From the NCBI RefSeq assembly GCF_900106055.1, contig NZ_LT629792.1:496001-560000 (forward strand): a DNA stretch of 64,000 nt. The letters are read 5' to 3'. Positions 8,403 to 17,908 of the stretch are shown in pieces; positions within the stretch are counted from its first letter, which is position 1; each line of letters begins with the position of its first letter. Below the pieces are notes generated by a model. It was not told the DNA's origin and made no database searches. It was given only the letters and a program-made list of their open reading frames with translations. The stretch is from Schaalia radingae (GTDB taxonomy: Bacteria > Actinomycetota > Actinomycetes > Actinomycetales > Actinomycetaceae). The position numbers were made by a program, and so were the translations under genes.

Positions 8403-10729
8403 TCATTTCGCTGCGTGAGGCCACTTTGGCCACCGGTGGTGGCAAGGCCGTGGGGCTGGGGCGTCTGGTTGAAGCGGGGTTCCCGGTGCCCGATGGGTTC
8501 GTTATCTCGGCTGAGGTCTACCGGCAGGCGGTAGCTAATCTCGATCTTGCCGATTTACTGGCACGTGGGGGCGCTGGCGCGGTGCGGGATGCGGTTGAAG
8601 CCCAGGCTCTTCCTGAACAGGTCGTGGCTCCGATCCGGGAATATCTTGCTGCGTGGGGTGGGGATGTGGCGGTGGCGGTGCGTTCATCGGCTACTGCTGA
8701 AGACCTGCCGGAGGCGTCGTTTGCTGGCCAGCAAGACACTTTCCTCGGCGTCGTGGGGGTAGATGCGGTCTGTGCGGCTGTGCGCTCGTGCTGGGCGTCA
8801 CTGTGGACTAATCGGGCAGTCAACTACCGCCAACGCCACAACATCGACCACACCGAGGTAGCGATAGCGGTCATCGTCCAACGCCTCATTGACGCTACCA
8901 CTGCCGGGGTGCTTTTCACTGTTGATCCCATCAGTGGTGCGGAGGAAACGGTGATCAACGCATCGTGGGGTTTAGGTGAAAGCGTGGTTGCTGGTGCGGT
9001 CACACCGGATGACTACCGCGTCAGCGGCAACCACATCAGCGTGCAGGTAGGGGCGAAACAATCCCGCCTCGACCGCAGCGGCAGCCAGACGATACGCACC
9101 GAAACCCCCAATGAGGTAGGCAAACGCTGCCTCACCGATGACCAAGTACGTGAACTCGCAGCCGTGGGTCGAGAGGTGCATGAGTATTTCGCTATGCCGA
9201 TGGATGTCGAGTGGGCATACGACGACCAGCTGTGGCTGCTGCAAGCCAGACCAATCACCACCATCCCAGCCAAGACTGACACCAGTAGTACTGCGGAGAA
9301 ACCGGGTCGTAAGCCCTCCCGGCTGGCGCGGATATTTCGCCAAGACCTAGTTGAGCATTATCCCGGCCCATACCCTCTCGACCTGCTTGCCATTACCAGG
9401 GTGCACCGCCAGCTGCAATTCGGCATGGCCCAGATTGGGGTGTACTCCACCCCGATCACTGAACTGATCGAGATGAGTGACGACGGCACCATCACCGTCG
9501 CCTACCCCCAGGTGCGCTTCAGCCCAAAACTGCTACGGCTATTGAATTACCCCTCACCCGACCCCGATGACTGGCCTACGGTGGAACAAGAGTTTCGCAA
9601 GCGGCTCACAGCTATCGGTATTCCGGCGGATGATGCACCCCACACCACGATTATCGATGCCCTCGACCGAACTTTGGCTCTGGTGGATGATATTGCGCGC
9701 ACTAGATTCCTTGACTACCTCGGCCCAGCGATGCTGCTTTCCATCCGGCTCAAAGCCATGCTGAAACTTGCCCGACGCGCAGACCTGACCCCGTACGATC
9801 TTCTCGGTCAACTCGACTATACGACCACTGTAATCAACCGCGAACTACAACGACTAGCCGCCTTGTCACCTGAATCAGAGTCCACTTGTGCCGAGATCAC
9901 GCAGTTCTTAGATTCCTACGGAGCGAACACCTCTAAGATGTACCTGCCATTCTCGCAACGTTCCTGGCGCGAAAACCTCGAGCAACTCAGCCACACGCTG
10001 GCCGCGATTCGACGCCAGAGCGTCCCTGAGCATAACCCGCCCAGTCATGACGATCTCATCGCATCGATTACCAAACGCCTACCACGGTTCACCCGCAGCA
10101 AGTTTAAACTCATGGTGCAACGTTGGCGAGCCGGGCACATCGCCCGCGAAGCTTCCCTTTACATGATCGAGGAAGCCTACGTTCAAGCCCGAGTGCTCAT
10201 GGACATACTCGCCAATCGCATGTACAAGAACGGCTACCTTAACCAAGCTTCAGACATCAAGCTACTGACCTTCGCAGAGGTCACCGCCGCCCTAAATCAG
10301 GAGCTAACGATCGAACACGTGCAAAAACTCATAGCGCTGCGGCACCGACACCGACCCGAAGCTGCCGCAAGATGGTGGGGAAACGCAGCTCCTACCAGGC
10401 TCGAAGGTGAAGCCACGCTCACTGGCACTCCCGGATCGCCTGGGCGAGCATCGGGGCCAGCCCGAATCATTACCTCAACAGCGGATTTCTACCGGCTTCA
10501 GCCCGGCGACGTACTGATTTGCCAGTACACTGACCCCACCTGGACACCACTGTTTAGTCTGGCTTGTGCGGTGGTTGCAGATACTGGCGGACAGTTATCC
10601 CATGCCGCTATCGTCGCTCGCGAATACGCCATCCCCGCTGTGATGGGTACCCAAAACGCCACCAGCACACTCACCGATGGGCAAATCGTAACCGTCGACG
10701 GCACGAAAGGAACCATCACCCTCACATAG
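8399..10729 (+). CDS. Rifampin phosphotransferase / PEP synthase-like dikinase
   Basis: An ATP-dependent dikinase-fold enzyme of 776 residues. An N-terminal ATP-grasp domain (about 1-310) carries GGKAVGLGRLVEAGFPVPDG, AVRSSATAEDLPEASFAGQQ and VEWAYDDQLWLLQARPIT. A divergent middle domain (about 330-650) follows. The C-terminal swivelling phosphohistidine domain has H735 in TGGQLSHAAIVARE. This ATP-grasp / middle / His order is that of rifampin phosphotransferase (Rph, about 865 residues), which transfers the beta-phosphate of ATP to the drug; true PEP synthase ends with a TIM barrel that is absent here. AAGGAG precedes the ATG at 8399. The operon with TetR and an MFS exporter supports drug inactivation, but the substrate is unproven and the protein is about 90 residues shorter than known Rph. 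I did not find a convincing rifamycin-associated element. Confidence 0.75.
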   Translation: MIISLREATLATGGGKAVGLGRLVEAGFPVPDGFVISAEVYRQAVANLDLADLLARGGAGAVRDAVEAQALPEQVVAPIREYLAAWGGDVAVAVRSSATAEDLPEASFAGQQDTFLGVVGVDAVCAAVRSCWASLWTNRAVNYRQRHNIDHTEVAIAVIVQRLIDATTAGVLFTVDPISGAEETVINASWGLGESVVAGAVTPDDYRVSGNHISVQVGAKQSRLDRSGSQTIRTETPNEVGKRCLTDDQVRELAAVGREVHEYFAMPMDVEWAYDDQLWLLQARPITTIPAKTDTSSTAEKPGRKPSRLARIFRQDLVEHYPGPYPLDLLAITRVHRQLQFGMAQIGVYSTPITELIEMSDDGTITVAYPQVRFSPKLLRLLNYPSPDPDDWPTVEQEFRKRLTAIGIPADDAPHTTIIDALDRTLALVDDIARTRFLDYLGPAMLLSIRLKAMLKLARRADLTPYDLLGQLDYTTTVINRELQRLAALSPESESTCAEITQFLDSYGANTSKMYLPFSQRSWRENLEQLSHTLAAIRRQSVPEHNPPSHDDLIASITKRLPRFTRSKFKLMVQRWRAGHIAREASLYMIEEAYVQARVLMDILANRMYKNGYLNQASDIKLLTFAEVTAALNQELTIEHVQKLIALRHRHRPEAAARWWGNAAPTRLEGEATLTGTPGSPGRASGPARIITSTADFYRLQPGDVLICQYTDPTWTPLFSLACAVVADTGGQLSHAAIVAREYAIPAVMGTQNATSTLTDGQIVTVDGTKGTITLT

Positions 10730-10859
10730 CCAACAACCGATCGAACTACCTTGCCACTCCAACAAGCAAAACACCCATCCCGATCCGCTACCCAGCCAAG
10801 CCAAGCGTTGTATCAAAATGGGCGTCTAAGTGGACACCTCATTTCTTAGCTTGCAGACA

Positions 10860-11905
10860 TCACGAGCTGGTCCCTGGACCGTTTTGGTTTTGTTTGATTA
10901 GAGAGGCGAGGTGCACTCCGCCGCGCCCCGCCAACTGCCCTGCCTGGGTGCGGCAAGAAAATCCGTCGGCCAAATAAATCGCATCCGGGTGCTGGGCGAG
11001 AGTGGGGAGCAAAGACTGTTGCGCTACCTTCACCGAGGTCTCATAGTGGCCCGCCTCCATTCCAAAGTTTCCAGCCAGACCGCAACAACCAGAGAGCTTG
11101 ATCAGCTTGGCACCCGCGCGGTTTAACAGGGTCTCGTCCGCGTCCCATCCCATCACCGAATAGTGGTGACAGTGAGGCTGGGCCACCACCTCTTTACCCG
11201 TCAAGTTAGGCATCCAATCCGTTGAATCGGGTCCGATAGGCGCCGGCGCCGTGAGGAGTTCTGCCAGCGTGTAAACAGCTGAGCTCACGGTCTCCACCTC
11301 TGCAGGAATGTTCAGATCCAAAGCATCATCGCGAAGTACCGCAGTGCAAGACGGCTCCACCCCAACGATCGGGATGCCGGCAAGCGCAAACGGGGTTAGC
11401 TACTCGACAAGCGTGGTGATTTTTTCGCGTGCAGTATCGAGCTGCCCAGTTGTAATCCAAGTTAAACCACAACAAAGATCCTGCGGTGGTGTGTTGCCTC
11501 AATGCAGCCCGGCTGCACAATCGCCGTCTTCTTTTGCGGATCAACCGAGATAACGCGATTCATATGACGCAAGAAATCGATCACGAGGCCTGGACCAATC
11601 GCATTACCCGCGCACGACGTACCCGATCCGCGAGGCGTAATCGGCATGCCCAGATCCCGCGCAGTGTTGATAGCCAGGATGGCCTCCGCCTTATCTACCG
11701 GGGCAAAAACTACGCTAGGAACCACACGGTAATTGCCGGCGTCCGTCGAATATAGGGCCCGCGCCGTCGTAGTGAAATCGAGTTCGCCGCGAACCTGCCC
11801 GGACAGGCGGGACGCTAACTGGCGCAAAACTTCGGTATCCGGCTGGTTAGGATCCGGATTATTCGGGTAAAGCGTTTGAAACGACGAAGCAGGAGCGGTA
11901 GGCAA
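10860..11905 (-). pseudogene. Broken FAD-linked / Fe-S D-lactate-type dehydrogenase
   Basis: Two pieces of one gene. The N-terminal piece (11905 leftwards to about 11470) has the FAD-binding PCMH signatures ALYSTDAGNYR, PITPRGSGTSCAGNAIGPG and VQPGC. The C-terminal piece (about 11470 to 10860) reads DLCCGLTWITTGQ, GIPIVGVEPSCTAVLRDDA and KLSGCCGLAGNFGMEAGHYE, the cysteine-rich CCG domain of GlpC/LldE-type oxidoreductases. Intact fused proteins of this type are about 950 residues and oxidise 2-hydroxy acids. Here the second half of the FAD domain and the ferredoxin-like 4Fe-4S region are deleted, the join is out of frame, and the C-terminal frame has an internal TAG near 11399. Clearly non-functional. 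Confidence 0.85.
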
Positions 11906-12018
11906 ACCTTCAGTGTGTCATGACTTTGCCTTCTTTTGAGGAAGTGTCCAGCCACAGAAAAGCAACGCACCTTACCTCTGGCAATCCGGTGCCTTTACAA
12001 TCCAGGCCCTTTACACGG

Positions 12019-12558
12019 CTAAGCCCGCTGAGCCGCCACCGCCAACGCACTCAAACTAATCGAGTCGCGCAGCTCACCATTTCGGATCATCTCATCCAAT
12101 TGCTCTTTTGAGAACCAGCGCTGCGCCTGAACCTCACCATCACAGGCATCTCTCGCCACGTCCTCGCCCGCCACTTCTACGAGCACAACAGCCACCTCGG
12201 ACGCTAAGAAACCAGAATCTGGAAATACCATTCCCAAGAACTCGCCGGCCTTAGCGTTAATCCCCGTTTCTTCACGTAGCTCTCGCAAAGCCGTTGCAAC
12301 CGGATCAGGGTCCGAAACTTCCGCCATGCCGCGAGGTAGCTCCCACAGCTCTCGCCCAACCCGGATGCGCTCTTGGTGTACTAAAAGCACGCGGCCCGTA
12401 TCACGAGCGACCGGAACCGCTACAGCGCCGGCAAAAGAGGCCTCGCCCACGCTCACGCGGTAGTGCGTCTGAGGTTCCCCTGTGGGCGTGCTGCCGCTCC
12501 TACTGTCAACACGAACCGGGAAATCCGGCGCACTCCACTCCAGTTTCCAGTCCGACAT
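12019..12558 (-). CDS. Nudix hydrolase, ADP-ribose pyrophosphatase-like
   Basis: Hydrolase of nucleoside diphosphate-linked compounds, 179 residues. The Nudix core RELREETGI (about residues 90-98) supplies the metal-binding REXXEEXG. The preceding part, ELPRGMAEVSDPDPVATA, is one residue longer than the canonical GX5EX7 spacing and has proline where the first glutamate is expected, so the box is atypical. ELPRG before the box resembles ADP-ribose pyrophosphatases. The ATG overlaps the stop codon of the upstream 517-aa gene by one base (ATTAATG), so the two are translationally coupled. Specificity is unknown. Confidence 0.85.
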   Translation of the reverse strand: MSDWKLEWSAPDFPVRVDSRSGSTPTGEPQTHYRVSVGEASFAGAVAVPVARDTGRVLLVHQERIRVGRELWELPRGMAEVSDPDPVATALRELREETGINAKAGEFLGMVFPDSGFLASEVAVVLVEVAGEDVARDACDGEVQAQRWFSKEQLDEMIRNGELRDSISLSALAVAAQRA

Positions 12559-14111
12559 TAATGCTCCCCCTCATTACTCATCGTCAAAGTAGCTGTCATC
12601 GCAGATCCGCGAAGCCGGAAAAGTTCTGCCAAATCATCCCACGGCAAACCGGCAACAACACCCAAAATACCGGACACCGCTACAGCAACAATCTGTGCGC
12701 CCGTAGACATATCCGTCAAGTCCGTCATCAAACTCAACGCGGAAATCACAACCGCCAACACGGACATCGACAAAACGCGCATGAGGGTCACGAACTTCCT
12801 ATGCGAATGCGTATCTGGCGCACTCACGGCCTCGCGCGCCGCATAGGCCATGTCAAACATTGCCTGCCGCTGCCCGCGTTGAATCAGGTCTCGCGCAGAC
12901 TCTCGAGTTAGCGGATAGAGCTGCGCGAAAACAGGAGGTGCAATCACGAGCATATGGTCAAGTATTTCTCCCTCAACACGAATCGTCTGCGCCCGACCCG
13001 AGGAAAAAGCGCGGTCACGCACCCGCTGCAACCGCGAGCGGCCCGGCAGTATGAGGCTGTAACGCGCGGCCAAGTTCTGGTTACTAGCATCGAACGAGTT
13101 GTCATAGAACGACAGGTACATTGCGCCGTCCTGGCTCGCAATGGCGCGGTAGTAGGAGCGCGACCACATGTCCATCGCCATACGCGCCTCGTGCCAAGTA
13201 GTGTCCGTTTCCAGTGCTCGCGTGGAGCGATCTCGCGCGCTTGGAGCCGGCTTAGCCTCGCCCTCATTCGCGGTCATCCACGCAAAAACACTGCCGGTCA
13301 CTTCTTTGCGAAAGTTTGATGTTTGCTCCAGGACGAATTGCGCCAGAGGTCTTGGCTGTTCGTCCCCCAGCTGCTGCGCAAGCGTCTGGCGGAGTGTGCC
13401 CGGCACATCCAGAGTGGCGGTGCCCGTCCCTCGATCCCAACGATCAACCGCCACCAGGCCGTCAACGATGGCTTGTGCCCACTGATCTTGCGCGCGACAA
13501 ATTAGTGCTTCAATCCGCTGATCTTCAAGCTCATTCGCATAATTTGTGAGGCCCGCCCCGCGCACCCAACTCTTGCCAATCGCGTGACACAGCCAGTCGT
13601 TTGGGGCTGTATCCGCCATGGTTGCCATGCGTGCGGATGAGGCTTGCAAGAACGCGGGATCGCGCACTTTTCGAAGCTGTAGATCAACGTTTACGAGGTC
13701 ACCTTGGCCGGCGTTCGTCCCCCGCATTGCGGGAACCCTCCGGTCACTGTCTGCATCACAGCTATCGGCATCTTGGTCAGGTTCGGGCTGGCATTTGACT
13801 TTAAGAGGAAGAACAGCGTCCGACCCGAGCCCCAATTCCCGGGCAATGCCCTGCGGCCCGAGTGAGAGAAAGAAGATCCCGTCGAACAGCTGATTTCGAT
13901 CGATGGTGAGGACGTCTCCGAGCAGGATCGCGGTCCGCAACACTGCGATTAGGCGCCGCGTGGCTTCCGCGCTACCATGCTGGCGCCACATGCTGGCTTG
14001 ACGAACCGAGTCGAAGTCCGCAACCTGGATTTGGCGGGGTTTCTCACTGGCAATGCCGCCAGTGAGCCCACCTCGAATATCTTTTGAATCCTGCACACTA
14101 GTGTCGCTCAC
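12558..14111 (-). CDS. Uncharacterised 517-aa protein with C-terminal membrane hairpin
   Basis: I do not recognise this family. The first 420 residues are hydrophilic. They contain a conserved-looking N-terminal motif (FDSVRQASMWRQHGSAEATRRLIA), then an acidic spacer (DQDADSCDADSDRR) and a helical region. Two hydrophobic segments lie near the C-terminus, at about 435-455 (VLSMSVLAVVISALSLM) and 465-485 (AQIVAVAVSGILGVVAGL), followed by a short cytoplasmic-type tail. There is no signal peptide. The likely topology is a large cytoplasmic sensor or enzyme anchored by a C-terminal hairpin. It is translationally coupled to a Nudix hydrolase, suggesting a shared nucleotide-derived substrate or signal. 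ATG at 14111 is in frame; no strong ribosome binding site was seen. Confidence 0.6.
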   Translation of the reverse strand: MSDTSVQDSKDIRGGLTGGIASEKPRQIQVADFDSVRQASMWRQHGSAEATRRLIAVLRTAILLGDVLTIDRNQLFDGIFFLSLGPQGIARELGLGSDAVLPLKVKCQPEPDQDADSCDADSDRRVPAMRGTNAGQGDLVNVDLQLRKVRDPAFLQASSARMATMADTAPNDWLCHAIGKSWVRGAGLTNYANELEDQRIEALICRAQDQWAQAIVDGLVAVDRWDRGTGTATLDVPGTLRQTLAQQLGDEQPRPLAQFVLEQTSNFRKEVTGSVFAWMTANEGEAKPAPSARDRSTRALETDTTWHEARMAMDMWSRSYYRAIASQDGAMYLSFYDNSFDASNQNLAARYSLILPGRSRLQRVRDRAFSSGRAQTIRVEGEILDHMLVIAPPVFAQLYPLTRESARDLIQRGQRQAMFDMAYAAREAVSAPDTHSHRKFVTLMRVLSMSVLAVVISALSLMTDLTDMSTGAQIVAVAVSGILGVVAGLPWDDLAELFRLRGSAMTATLTMSNEGEH

Positions 14112-14237
14112 GTAGCAATAATGACAGGCCTAACAACCCAGCTCAAGGCAAGGCAGCACGTGGGACCAGGCGTGGAGCATCTTAAAGAACTCGAGACTGA
14201 GAATGAACATAACGGTTTGGTAACTACTCTCTGAAAA

Positions 14238-14292
14238 TTGGTCTACGCGTGTAGATCGTGTTAGCTTTGTCGCTGCAGAAGCGTTTTAACGC
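14238..14292 (+). promoter_or_regulatory. Promoter and candidate LacI operators of the alpha-galactoside operon
   Basis: A plausible promoter is TTGGTC (14238-14243), a 17-base spacer and TTAGCT (14261-14266). Within the spacer is the dyad TCTAC-GCGT-GTAGA (14242-14255). A second dyad, GCGTT-TT-AACGC, lies at 14281-14292 between the expected transcription start and the ribosome binding site. Both are well placed for repression by the LacI-family protein encoded at 19666. Confidence 0.55.
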
Positions 14293-14310
14293 AGTTCAAA
14301 GGAGACCCGC

Positions 14311-16536
14311 GTGAAAGATAAAACAATCGACGCCGTTTACATGTGCGCCGGAGATACCGGATTTATTCTGGACAATTCCTTCGGCGGAATCCCCCAGGTT
14401 TGCTATTGGGGCCCAGCCTTAGGTACTCTCACCCCAGCTGACGTGAAAGCGGCGGTAATAAGCAACCGAGAGTCTTTGGACGGGAATGCGCCCGATGATC
14501 ACGTTTCCTCCACTCTCATCCCACTTGAATCCGACGGCTGGTTGGGACGTCCAGCTCTGGCCGGACACCGAGCCGACGGAACCAGCTGGGCTCCCCGCTT
14601 TAAATGCGCGGACATAGAACTCCCTGAGAATTGCCATATTGCAGACAGAGTCGCATTCGTTAACAACCAGCCCGTTGCGTTCTCTGCAACTTCAGAAGGT
14701 TCACAGCTCGCTCTGAAGATTTTCGTGGAGCCGTTCGAACAGGGCCCACTGCGTATCCGCGCGGAGCTAACCAACCTCTCCGAGTCCGATTACCACTTGG
14801 AAGAGCTGGGCATCTCACTTAGCCTGCCGCTCGAAGCTAATGAAATCTTCGATACCACCGGAAGGTGGGGCAAGGAACGCGTAGCCCAACGTCGCCCCGT
14901 AGTTCTAGGCTGCGACCTGCGCGAAGGGCGCCACGGACGCACCGGCTTTGACGCTCCCGGCTTCACTTTCGTTGGTCCAAAAGGCTTTTCGTTCCGCCAG
15001 GGCGAAGTTTGGGGCCTGCACACCGCGTGGTCTGGCAACCACCGCACCTGGGTGGAAAAATCCATCGGCGGACAGCAGATCATTGCCGGTTCGGAAGTAC
15101 TCATGCCCGGTGAAGTTACGCTGGGCAAGGACGAAACGTACTCGACTCCTTGGTTCTACGCTGTGCACGGTTACGGCCTCGATGACGCTGCCCAGCAGGT
15201 ACACCGCTGGTTCCGCAGCCGCAAGAATCATCCCAAGACTGAGCGTCCCGTAACCCTTAACGTATGGGAAGCGGTCTACTTCAACCATGATCTTCCGAAG
15301 CTCCAGAAGCTCGCTCAAAAGGCTGCCGAAATTGGCGTTGAGCGCTTCGTCCTCGACGACGGCTGGTTCCTTGGCCGCCGCGATGACTTTAAGGGGCTTG
15401 GCGACTGGTACGTAGATGAAGATGTTTGGCCAGACGGACTAACGCCACTGGCTGACATGGTGCACGACCTCGGTATGCAGTTCGGGCTCTGGTTTGAACC
15501 GGAAATGATCAACGAAGATTCCAACCTGGCCCGCAAGCATCCAGACTGGATCATGGCCGCGCAGGGAAGCACCGACGCAAAAGACCTACCGCTACAGTGG
15601 CGTCATCAGCAGGTTCTCAACATCGCAATCCCGGAAGCGTTTGAGTATGTTAAAGACCGCGTTGTGTCGCTAGTGCGCGAGTATTCGATCGACTACATCA
15701 AGTGGGATCACAACCGTGACCTGATCGAAGCGGGTAACACTCAGCTTGGTGGACGCGCTGGCGTATCTGCTCAAACACACGCTGTTTACCGGCTGTTTGA
15801 CGAGATCAAGGCAGAATGTCCCGGCCTCGAAATTGAAAGTTGTTCTTCTGGAGGTGGCCGCGTAGATCTAGAGGTCTTGCAGCACACCGACCGATTCTGG
15901 GTGTCGGACTGCATTGATCCGGTTGAGCGCCAAGAGATGACCCGCTGGTACAACCAGGTGTCACCGCCGGAGCTCATGGGCACGCACGTGGCATCAACCG
16001 AATCGCACACCACTGGACGCCACTCCACTATGGCCATGCGCGGTGGCACCGCTCTTTGGGGCCATTTTGGAATCGAGTGGGACATTCTTGAAGCCACTGA
16101 CAGCGAGATGTCCGACCTGAAGGATTGGATCGCGTTCTACAAGTTGAACCGTGACTTCCTCCACTCTTCGGACATTGTTCGTTGCGAAACACCCGATGAA
16201 ACGATTTGGCTACACGGAGTAGTTACGAAAGATAAATCTCGCGCGCTATTCCAAATGGTTACGCGAGGACGCTCCGCTATCTCTCCGCGCGGAAGGCTAC
16301 GCTTTAGCGGATTGGATGATTCGCGCACCTACACTATTCGTCCGGTAATCGTTGGCAGTGAGCCCTCAGGGTTGGTGCCGCCACTGTGGTTTGGCGAACT
16401 TAGCCAACCCGCTGAAGATGGCCGGCGCTACTTTGATGGAATCACCACCACCGGTTCCATTCTCCAAAATTCTGGTGTGCAGACACCCCGTCTACACACT
16501 GACCAGACGCTACTTTTCGAAATAGTCGAAAAGTAG
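14311..16536 (+). CDS. Alpha-galactosidase, GH36
   Basis: Retaining glycosidase of 741 residues that removes terminal alpha-galactose from melibiose or raffinose-type sugars. An N-terminal beta-sandwich (about 1-330) is followed by a TIM barrel with NVWEAVYFNHD, FVLDDGWFLGRRDD and GLWFEPEMINEDS. The nucleophile is D466 in IKWDHNRD and the acid/base D533 in WVSDCID. ESCSSGGGRVD is the usual substrate-binding cysteine/glycine loop. No signal peptide, so it acts in the cytoplasm on imported sugar. The GTG start follows AAAGGAGA. It heads an operon with a binding protein and two permeases. Confidence 0.95.
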   Translation: MKDKTIDAVYMCAGDTGFILDNSFGGIPQVCYWGPALGTLTPADVKAAVISNRESLDGNAPDDHVSSTLIPLESDGWLGRPALAGHRADGTSWAPRFKCADIELPENCHIADRVAFVNNQPVAFSATSEGSQLALKIFVEPFEQGPLRIRAELTNLSESDYHLEELGISLSLPLEANEIFDTTGRWGKERVAQRRPVVLGCDLREGRHGRTGFDAPGFTFVGPKGFSFRQGEVWGLHTAWSGNHRTWVEKSIGGQQIIAGSEVLMPGEVTLGKDETYSTPWFYAVHGYGLDDAAQQVHRWFRSRKNHPKTERPVTLNVWEAVYFNHDLPKLQKLAQKAAEIGVERFVLDDGWFLGRRDDFKGLGDWYVDEDVWPDGLTPLADMVHDLGMQFGLWFEPEMINEDSNLARKHPDWIMAAQGSTDAKDLPLQWRHQQVLNIAIPEAFEYVKDRVVSLVREYSIDYIKWDHNRDLIEAGNTQLGGRAGVSAQTHAVYRLFDEIKAECPGLEIESCSSGGGRVDLEVLQHTDRFWVSDCIDPVERQEMTRWYNQVSPPELMGTHVASTESHTTGRHSTMAMRGGTALWGHFGIEWDILEATDSEMSDLKDWIAFYKLNRDFLHSSDIVRCETPDETIWLHGVVTKDKSRALFQMVTRGRSAISPRGRLRFSGLDDSRTYTIRPVIVGSEPSGLVPPLWFGELSQPAEDGRRYFDGITTTGSILQNSGVQTPRLHTDQTLLFEIVEK

Positions 16537-16568
16537 GAAACCAATAAAGGCGAAGGAGTCTTTTCACG

Positions 16569-17840
16569 ATGAGAAAAGGGAAAATTTTCGTTGCAACCGT
16601 AGCAGCGTCAGCACTGGCACTCGGCCTAGCTGGCTGTTCAGGAGGCTCTGGCTCTGACGCAGGCGGCAGCGCTGACGGCGGATCCATTGACGTGTTCATG
16701 AACATGCCTACCGGTTCGCCTCAGGAAGCCAAGATCAAGGAGCTGACCGCAAAGTTTGAGAGCGAAACGAATTCAAAGGTAAATCTCACCATCGCGTCCT
16801 CTTCGTTCGAAGATGACATGAAGGTCAAGATGGCTTCGGATTCAGTGCCAGACGTGTTTTCAACGCACGGCTGGTCTGTTAACCGCTACAGCCCCTACTT
16901 GCGCCCATTGAATGACCGGCCTTGGGCGGAGTACGTCAGCAAGGGCCTCGACAAGGTCATGTATGACGCTGACGGAAACATCTACGCCCTTCCTCTTGAG
17001 TACTCAACCACAGGACTCTTGGTCAACTACGAAATCCTCGACAAGGTAGGTGTTGACCCGGATTCGCTAAAGACCTGGGATGACGTCGACGCCGCCATGC
17101 AGAAGATCAAGGACGAGCTCAATATTTCCCCGATCACTGCATCCGGTAAAGAGTCAAACGCTGGCGACGTTGGTAACTACATTGCTTCTGGCGCATTTAC
17201 GCCCGAGCAAAACGAAGCGTTCAAGAATGGCGATTTCAGCACTGAACTTTGGGCTAAGGGCGTAACTTCGCACGTTCAGAAGTGGCAGGAAAAGGGATTC
17301 TTCAACCCTGACTACGTGTCCGCGACGCTTGACGACATGTCGCGTCAGCTAGCTGACAACACCGCAGCTTTTGCGATCTCTTGGCCGTTCGTTCTTTCCA
17401 CGGCTTACGAGTACAACCCGGATGCAAACCTTGGCTTCATGCCGATGCCCGGCGTTGACGGACCGTACATGGTTGGTGGCGAAGGCGTGAGCGCATTCGG
17501 CGTTTCTAAGACCAGCCAGAACGAAGAGCTTGCTTTGAAGTACGTTGACTTCCTTGCACAGCCAGAAAATGCTAAGCCGTTCCTTGAGGCCATGGGCGCT
17601 TACGCTGGCCTAACCAACGTTGAAGTAGACCTGGGCAACCTGCAGCCGAGCTTCGACAAGTACGTTGCCCCCGGCGAGATTCCGACCATGCCGTTCTTCG
17701 ACCGTCTCTACCTGCCTAACGGCATGTGGAACACCATTATTACCACCACCGATGGCGTGATCAATGGTCAAATGACAGCGGAAGTTGCTGCTCAGCAGAT
17801 GGCAGACCAGTACCAGACGCTGTACTCACAGCAGAAGTAA
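16569..17840 (+). CDS. Sugar ABC transporter substrate-binding lipoprotein
   Basis: Extracellular receptor of 423 residues, family 1 (maltose/oligosaccharide type). The lipoprotein signal peptide ends with the lipobox LAGC (Cys at about residue 23), followed by a Gly/Ser linker. The body shows ITASGKESNAGDVGNYIASG and FLAQPENAKPF, typical of the carbohydrate-binding SBP family. The ATG follows GAAGGAG. It lies 32 bases after the alpha-galactosidase and is separated from the permeases by a strong hairpin. The probable ligand is an alpha-galactoside. Confidence 0.93.
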   Translation: MRKGKIFVATVAASALALGLAGCSGGSGSDAGGSADGGSIDVFMNMPTGSPQEAKIKELTAKFESETNSKVNLTIASSSFEDDMKVKMASDSVPDVFSTHGWSVNRYSPYLRPLNDRPWAEYVSKGLDKVMYDADGNIYALPLEYSTTGLLVNYEILDKVGVDPDSLKTWDDVDAAMQKIKDELNISPITASGKESNAGDVGNYIASGAFTPEQNEAFKNGDFSTELWAKGVTSHVQKWQEKGFFNPDYVSATLDDMSRQLADNTAAFAISWPFVLSTAYEYNPDANLGFMPMPGVDGPYMVGGEGVSAFGVSKTSQNEELALKYVDFLAQPENAKPFLEAMGAYAGLTNVEVDLGNLQPSFDKYVAPGEIPTMPFFDRLYLPNGMWNTIITTTDGVINGQMTAEVAAQQMADQYQTLYSQQK

Positions 17841-17851
17841 TTATCTGCTTA

Positions 17852-17887
17852 GAGGTGGGGTAAAATCGACAGATTTTACCCCACCTC
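17852..17887 (+). terminator. Long hairpin between binding protein and permease genes
   Basis: A perfect 16-bp stem, GAGGTGGGGTAAAATC (17852-17867) / GATTTTACCCCACCTC (17872-17887), with a GACA loop and no T-tract. Such intercistronic hairpins commonly stabilise the upstream mRNA so the binding protein is made in excess over the membrane subunits. Partial termination is an alternative. Confidence 0.75.
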
Positions 17888-17908
17888 ATTACCACGATTA
17901 GGTGAACC

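Noticed and set aside
12860..13893. Several rightward frames opposite the 517-aa gene
   Set aside because: They are shadows of the leftward coding frame, lack ribosome binding sites and show no known domain.
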